A stretch of DNA of 64,000 nt. It comes from Alteribacter populi. GTDB lineage: Bacteria; Bacillota; Bacilli; Bacillales; Salisediminibacteriaceae. Within the stretch, counting starts at the first letter, position 1. Every line of letters begins with the position of its first letter. Where the stretch lies: assembly GCF_002352765.1 (NCBI RefSeq), contig NZ_KZ293963.1:2502368-2566367 (forward strand). Direction: 5' to 3'. A model generated the notes under the pieces. The model did not search any database and was not told the origin of the DNA. It saw nothing but the letters and a program-made list of their open reading frames with translations. Positions 59,751 to 64,000 of this stretch are shown piece after piece. The position numbers and the translations under genes were made by a program.

Positions 59751-61247
59751 TTAAGCTGCTTTATCAAACCGTCTTTTTTTCTTGTCAAAATACCCTTTTA
59801 CGAGCGGGAACAGCAGGCTGATGACAGCGAGTGAAACCAGCGTCAGGCTGATTGGTCTCGTAAAGAAGATAGAAAAATCGTTGTTCCCCATGAGAAGCGC
59901 TCTGCGGAAGTTTTCTTCAGCGAGAGGTCCTAGTACAACACCAAGAATCACTGGAGCCAGCGGGAATTTTGCTTTATCAAAGAAATAACCAAGGAGACCA
60001 AACCCAAGCATAATCCATACATCAAACATACTGTTTCGCACCGCATATGTTCCGATTACACAGAACACAATGATCAGCGGGCCGATCACCATATAAGGGA
60101 TCTTTACGATCTGAGAGAACATTTTAATAAACGGAACCGACAGGAAAATAATTAATACATTCACTAGAAGAAGTCCGATAAAAATGGTATAAACAAGATC
60201 ACTCTGCGCCGTAAACATCATCGGTCCAGGCTGGATGCCATGAAGGATAAACGCTCCCAGTATGACAGCCGTGGTAGCACTTCCCGGAATACCGAGTGAT
60301 AGTAATGGCACCATAGCTCCCATTGAAGCTGAGTTGTTTGCTGATTCAGGTGCTGCAATACCTTCAGGAATCCCCGTCCCAAACTTATCCTTTCTTTTTG
60401 ACCATCTTGCTGCCTCACTGTAGCTCAGCATCGAAGCTGTGGTCGCACCCACACCCGGCAGAATCCCGACAAAGATTCCGAGAAGCGAGGACCTTCCGAT
60501 GACTCCTGATATCTTTTTAAATAACTTCAAATCAGGCAGTTTCGTAATAACTTTCCCGATTTTTTTGTTCAGTTCAATTTCCTGGAATTTCCTGAGAACC
60601 TCGGCGATGGCGAAGAGACCAATAAGAACCGGGATAAAGTCAATCCCCATCAGCAGATAGTTATTATCAAAGGTATAGCGGTTCGTTCCAGTTATGACAT
60701 CTCTTCCAATCGTTGCAATAAAAAGACCGAACAAAACACCGATCAGACCTTTTATTAACGCCCCTCCGCTAAGTGAGGCTACAACCGTTAACCCTAGGAG
60801 TGCCAGAGCAAAGAATTCAGGCGCCGAAAACTCAAGTGCAAAACTGGCAAGCATCGGTGTTAAGAAAATTAAGATAATTGTTCCGATAATACCTCCTGCA
60901 GCGGAACTGAGGATTGCAACCCCGAGGGCCTTTCCTGCTTCTCCTCGCTTTGCCATAGGATAGCCGTCGAACACTGTCGCCACCGATTCCGGTGCCCCCG
61001 GGGTTTTAAATAAAATCGCACTGATTGATCCTGAAAAAACGGCTGTCGCATATATGGCGGTTAATAATAGAAATGCAGGAGTCGGGTCCAGCCCATACGT
61101 GATCGGCAGGAGGATTATAACCAGCATGGTTCCACTAATACCTGGCGTGGCACCTCCTAAAAAACCGATAAACAATCCAAACAGAAGAAAAACGATATGT
61201 ATAGGCTGGATTATACTGGTGATCCCAGTGAGTATCCCTTCAATCAT
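59751..61247 (-). CDS. tctA: Tripartite tricarboxylate transporter, large permease (TctA), second system
   Basis: 498 aa, about 12 membrane segments. Motifs GFLGGATPGISGTMLVIILLPITYGLDPTPAFLLLTAIY near 28-66, FKTPGAPESVATVFDGYPMAKRGEAGKALG, GILPGVGATTASMLSYSEAARWSK and ESANNSASMGAMVPLLSLGIPGSATTAVILGAF. Clearly homologous to the system at 34933 but diverged, so not a recent duplication. ATG with AGGAGGG upstream. Substrate probably the acid activated by the adjacent CoA-transferase. Confidence 0.93.
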   Translation of the reverse strand: MIEGILTGITSIIQPIHIVFLLFGLFIGFLGGATPGISGTMLVIILLPITYGLDPTPAFLLLTAIYATAVFSGSISAILFKTPGAPESVATVFDGYPMAKRGEAGKALGVAILSSAAGGIIGTIILIFLTPMLASFALEFSAPEFFALALLGLTVVASLSGGALIKGLIGVLFGLFIATIGRDVITGTNRYTFDNNYLLMGIDFIPVLIGLFAIAEVLRKFQEIELNKKIGKVITKLPDLKLFKKISGVIGRSSLLGIFVGILPGVGATTASMLSYSEAARWSKRKDKFGTGIPEGIAAPESANNSASMGAMVPLLSLGIPGSATTAVILGAFILHGIQPGPMMFTAQSDLVYTIFIGLLLVNVLIIFLSVPFIKMFSQIVKIPYMVIGPLIIVFCVIGTYAVRNSMFDVWIMLGFGLLGYFFDKAKFPLAPVILGVVLGPLAEENFRRALLMGNNDFSIFFTRPISLTLVSLAVISLLFPLVKGYFDKKKRRFDKAA

Positions 61248-61278
61248 GATCTATTCCCTCCTTTTCACCTCACTGATT

Positions 61279-61797
61279 TTAGGAAAATAATATCGATATT
61301 TGTCTAAAGACTCCTACCCCGCTAGGAAGGGGGATGTTCAGAGTAGTTTGGAAGACAAACACCAGTACCAGCGTACTAGCTACCGGCATTAAAATAAGGT
61401 ACCGAATCTTTTCCATTCCAAGCAGCCAGGCTGAATAGCAGATGATAAAAGCAGTTGCCAGTACAAAGCCAACAATGGTCAGAGAGAAAATATAAAATAC
61501 AAGTCCTGCTGTAAGCAGCCAAAAATTCTTTATATTTGTCTGCCCTGTAGTCTCTTCGAGTATTTCGTCTACTACGTTTTCATCCTTTTTTACCTGAGCT
61601 TCGCTATTCTTATTTTTCCGAATAGATTGAACCAGAAGCAAAACACCGAGGAGAACCATCATGGTTAAGATCATAATCGGCCAGAAAGTCGGACCAATAA
61701 CCTGATTGTCAGCACGACCTTCAATGCCAAAAGAAACGATTAAGAAGAAAGCTGAAAATGCTATTGTACCTATAGAGACAATAATGTTATATTTCAT
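61279..61797 (-). CDS. tctB: Tripartite tricarboxylate transporter, small permease (TctB), second system
   Basis: 172 aa, four predicted membrane segments (about 5-23, 36-58, 91-128 as a pair and 133-155) with a charged loop KNKNSEAQVKKDENVVDEIL. Order tctC-tctB-tctA matches the first system. ATG with AAAGGGGAG upstream. It is 31 nt before tctA. Confidence 0.88.
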   Translation of the reverse strand: MKYNIIVSIGTIAFSAFFLIVSFGIEGRADNQVIGPTFWPIMILTMMVLLGVLLLVQSIRKNKNSEAQVKKDENVVDEILEETTGQTNIKNFWLLTAGLVFYIFSLTIVGFVLATAFIICYSAWLLGMEKIRYLILMPVASTLVLVFVFQTTLNIPLPSGVGVFRQISILFS

Positions 61798-61850
61798 CGT
61801 TTCTCCCCTTTCTTTTACAAGAAGGGCGGAAGATTACTCCCGCCTTCATG

Positions 61851-62855
61851 TTATTGACCCAGCACTTCAAGTAATTCCTCGTAATTCGCCACGACATTTT
61901 CCAGTTCTTTTGCCCACTCTTCTGACGGCAGCCATCCCTCTCTCAGATGCAGGTAAGAATCTTCCTCGTATTCTTTATAACGAGGCTGTTCTTTTGCTTC
62001 TTCCAGCGCCTCTGCAAGAATATCCACAATATATTCTGGTGTATCAGAATGAACAACCAAGCCGCGGTTCTGCCCTTCTATTACGTCCCATCCAAACTCA
62101 GTAGCGTAAGGAACATCTTCATAGCCTGGAACACTCTCATCATTGAAAGCAAGAAGAATATCAACCTCTCCGGCCTCTACTTGTCCAATAGTCGGGCTGA
62201 ACTGTTCAATTTGGGCGTCAATGTGTCCGCCGAGCAGAGCAGCGTGCATCTCTCCTGCACTTTCATAAGGAACAAAATTAAAGTCAGCATCCGCTTCTAG
62301 TTCCATCTGTGTGAGGATCAATTCATCAAAACCAAGGGATCCCGTTCCTCCAACTGTAATCTTTTCGTCTTGAGCTCGATCGAGGAAGTCTTCAATATTT
62401 GCGAATTCGCCGCCCTTAGTCTGAATTGTTACAATGTCATCCTGCACCCGGCCAACCGGAGTATAGGCGTCAAGACCATGAGGCGTATTTCCCTGAGCGA
62501 CATTGATCGGATAGTTTGATGAAATGGCCCAGATCGTGTAACCATCCGCATCCCTCTCCCGGACGTAGTCACCTGCAATGGCTCCAGAGGCACCTTCATT
62601 GTTCACAACATTGATATTCGTATCCAGGATATCCGACAGTTCATTGGCAATTGCTCTTGCAAAAGTGTCACTGCCTCCTCCTGCCCCCCAGCCGACAACT
62701 ACTTCAATGTCTTTTACAGGGTACTCTTCGTTATCACTCCCGGCTGAATCATTTCCTGCCTCAGTAGAACCTTCCACACCGTCATTTCCACATCCTTGTA
62801 AAACCATCGCAAATGACACCGCCATACCAGCAACTAGATAATTAAGTTTCTTCAA
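61851..62855 (-). CDS. tctC: Tripartite tricarboxylate transporter, binding lipoprotein (TctC), second system
   Basis: 334 aa. Signal peptide MKKLNYLVAGMAVSFAMVLQ with lipobox LQGC (Cys 22), a short acidic linker, then TctC motifs: IEVVVGWGAGGGSDTFARAIANEL, NINVVNNEGASGAIAGDYV, YESAGEMHAALLGGHIDAQIEQ and VEAGEVDILLAF. The TTG start has AGGAGGG 7 nt upstream. It follows the CoA-transferase gene by 48 nt. Extracytoplasmic ligand capture for the second TctAB. Confidence 0.91.
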   Translation of the reverse strand: MKKLNYLVAGMAVSFAMVLQGCGNDGVEGSTEAGNDSAGSDNEEYPVKDIEVVVGWGAGGGSDTFARAIANELSDILDTNINVVNNEGASGAIAGDYVRERDADGYTIWAISSNYPINVAQGNTPHGLDAYTPVGRVQDDIVTIQTKGGEFANIEDFLDRAQDEKITVGGTGSLGFDELILTQMELEADADFNFVPYESAGEMHAALLGGHIDAQIEQFSPTIGQVEAGEVDILLAFNDESVPGYEDVPYATEFGWDVIEGQNRGLVVHSDTPEYIVDILAEALEEAKEQPRYKEYEEDSYLHLREGWLPSEEWAKELENVVANYEELLEVLGQ

Positions 62856-62903
62856 GATATTCCCTCCTGTTTTCTGGTTATTTAGATAGAGTCCGTTGCT
62901 TTT

Positions 62904-64000
62904 CTATTTTCCCGTAGTGACAGCGCTGTCATTTTTTATAACGACACCTGCTTCGTGGAGTTCATTAACTTTGTTTGCGTCAAATCCAATCGATTTTAGT
63001 ATGTCTTCCGTGTCCTCTCCAAAAAGAGGAGCAGGTTTTTGAATCTGACCCGGAGTGGCAGATAGTTTTGATGGAAAACCGATCGTTTTCATCTTCCCTA
63101 TTGTCGGATGATCAACTTCCTGAACCATTTCTCTTTCCAAGACATGAGGATCTTCCATTGCCTGTGCAAAATTATTAATCGGCCCTGCCGGAACACCGGC
63201 TTTTTCACACTTATTGATCCAATATTCTGACTTTTCCTTTGAGAAGATTTCCTCTATTAATTCTTCTAGTTCCTCCACGTTTTCATGTCTTAATGAGTTT
63301 GTCAGAAAGCGAGGATCTTCCAGCCATTCAGGCTTATTGACAACATCATTGACAAAGCGCTCCCAGGTTCTCTGGTTGGCACAGCCGAGCATCATATATC
63401 TGTCTTTCGCTTTAAGAGCCTGATATGGTGCCGATACGCGATGACGCCAGCCAGTTGCCTTTGGAATCGTCTCGTTGGCAAAATAAGCAGCTGCTTCCCA
63501 TACAAACCACGGAAGGCCTGATTCCACTAAGGAAACGTCCACAAACTGACCTTCACCGGTCTGCTGCTTGTGAATATAAGCAGCCAAAATAGAATAAATC
63601 GCTGTCAGCCCGGCTCCAATGTCATAAACTGCAATACCTGATTTCATAGGTTTTCCTTCAGGTTCACCCGTCATACTCATCATACCGGTCATCCCCTGGG
63701 CAACAAGGTCAAACCCTCCTTTATGGGAGTACGGACCGCTCTGTCCGTAACCTGAGATCGAGCAGTAAATAATTCCACTGTTCAGCTTTTTAATCGTATC
63801 ATAATCAATCTCCAGTTTTTTCGAGACGCCCGGTCTGAAGTTTTCTACAATGACATCTGCTTCTTTCGCCAATTCGTAAAAAATCTTTTTCCCTTCTTCT
63901 TCCTTCAGGTTAAGGCCCAAGCTTTTCTTATTCCGGTTAATCTGAAAAAAGCTGGTTGATTCCCCGTTCACGTATGGCCCCATCTGTCTGGAATCGTCCC
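62904..64000 (-). CDS. CaiB/BaiF-family CoA-transferase, partial (N-terminus outside window)
   Basis: At least 364 codons; the frame stays open to the window edge, where it reads DDSRQMGPYVNGES, the usual family sequence some 35-45 residues from the true start. Class III CoA-transferase features: SLGLNLKEEEGKKIFYELAKEADVIVENFRPG, SGYGQSGPYSHKGGFDLVAQGMTGMMSMTG (with the catalytic aspartate in GGFD), and VPAGPINNFAQAMEDPHV. It transfers CoA between acids, activating the imported carboxylate for the crotonase encoded downstream. The ATG at 63983 is internal and should not be taken as the start. Confidence 0.9.
   Translation of the reverse strand, partial: DDSRQMGPYVNGESTSFFQINRNKKSLGLNLKEEEGKKIFYELAKEADVIVENFRPGVSKKLEIDYDTIKKLNSGIIYCSISGYGQSGPYSHKGGFDLVAQGMTGMMSMTGEPEGKPMKSGIAVYDIGAGLTAIYSILAAYIHKQQTGEGQFVDVSLVESGLPWFVWEAAAYFANETIPKATGWRHRVSAPYQALKAKDRYMMLGCANQRTWERFVNDVVNKPEWLEDPRFLTNSLRHENVEELEELIEEIFSKEKSEYWINKCEKAGVPAGPINNFAQAMEDPHVLEREMVQEVDHPTIGKMKTIGFPSKLSATPGQIQKPAPLFGEDTEDILKSIGFDANKVNELHEAGVVIKNDSAVTTGK

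Noticed and set aside
63983..63983. ATG at 63983 as start of the CoA-transferase
   Set aside because: The frame remains open to the window edge with family-typical residues before this codon, so the true start is outside.

Overview
The window looks like chromosomal DNA of a Bacillaceae member (Bacillota). The grounds are strong AGGAGG-type ribosome binding sites, many TTG and GTG starts, MurR/RpiR, GntR, IclR, LacI and PadR regulators, HelD, an HPr/Crh-like protein, a CcpA-type cre-like site, and small GC-rich intergenic repeats of the kind common in Bacillaceae. No rRNA, tRNA, CRISPR array, intact transposase or prophage gene was seen. Nearly every gene is for uptake and breakdown of organic acids, sugar acids or amino-acid derivatives, so this is accessory catabolic DNA rather than housekeeping DNA.

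Layout. (1) 1-9874: sugar-acid locus. A minus-strand operon encodes a short 6-phosphogluconate dehydrogenase, a TRAP transporter (DctP, DctQ, DctM), a histidine-free HPr/Crh-like protein, D-galactonate dehydratase, a KDG-type kinase and a KDPG-type aldolase (cut by the window edge). A divergent plus-strand unit encodes an RpiR regulator and gluconokinase. (2) 10559-15746: N-succinylamino-acid racemase operon (RpiR regulator, M20 amidohydrolase, GNAT acyltransferase, NSAR/OSBS-family enzyme, YkvI-like transporter), matching the known irreversible D- to L-amino acid conversion route. (3) 16713-19005: XRE regulator plus a BcrAB-like ABC exporter. (4) 19826-29121: peptide-type ABC importer, DUF1177 protein, M20 deacylase, IclR regulator and AroM-family protein. 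(5) 29319-31445: HelD. (6) 31568-41762: IMDH-family dehydrogenase, two MmgE/PrpD proteins, an atypical SDR, TctABC transporter, GntR regulator and an MFS transporter. (7) 42196-45003: PadR, DUF1048, a decayed second DUF1048 and a DrrAB-like ABC exporter. (8) 46034-53776: LacI-controlled unit with a HisD/HpsN-like dehydrogenase, aldehyde dehydrogenase, an unknown 161-aa protein, a 32-aa membrane microprotein, an SSS symporter and an iron-type alcohol dehydrogenase. (9) 54298-64000: glycolate-oxidase-like GlcDF with glycerate kinase, then (behind a terminator) enoyl-CoA hydratase, gamma-carbonic-anhydrase-like protein, a second TctABC and a CaiB/BaiF CoA-transferase that runs off the window.

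Two repeat families recur: a GC-rich palindrome (GGGACATGGGGACAGGTCCC type, five copies) and an AT-rich element with CCTTGTCAC / GTGACAAGG ends around AAATAAACGTTTAATTAAA (five copies). In the 15.8-45.9 kb interval they lie at the junctions between gene modules, and most of those modules look more AT-rich than the flanks. This suggests a mosaic assembled from cassettes.

The least described parts are the ABC-DUF1177-M20-IclR-AroM cluster, the LacI-controlled HpsN-like cluster with its unknown 161-aa protein, and the doubled PrpD/IMDH/TctABC cluster. Substrates given for these are inference. Starts were chosen by eye from ribosome binding sites; no alignment or search was run.
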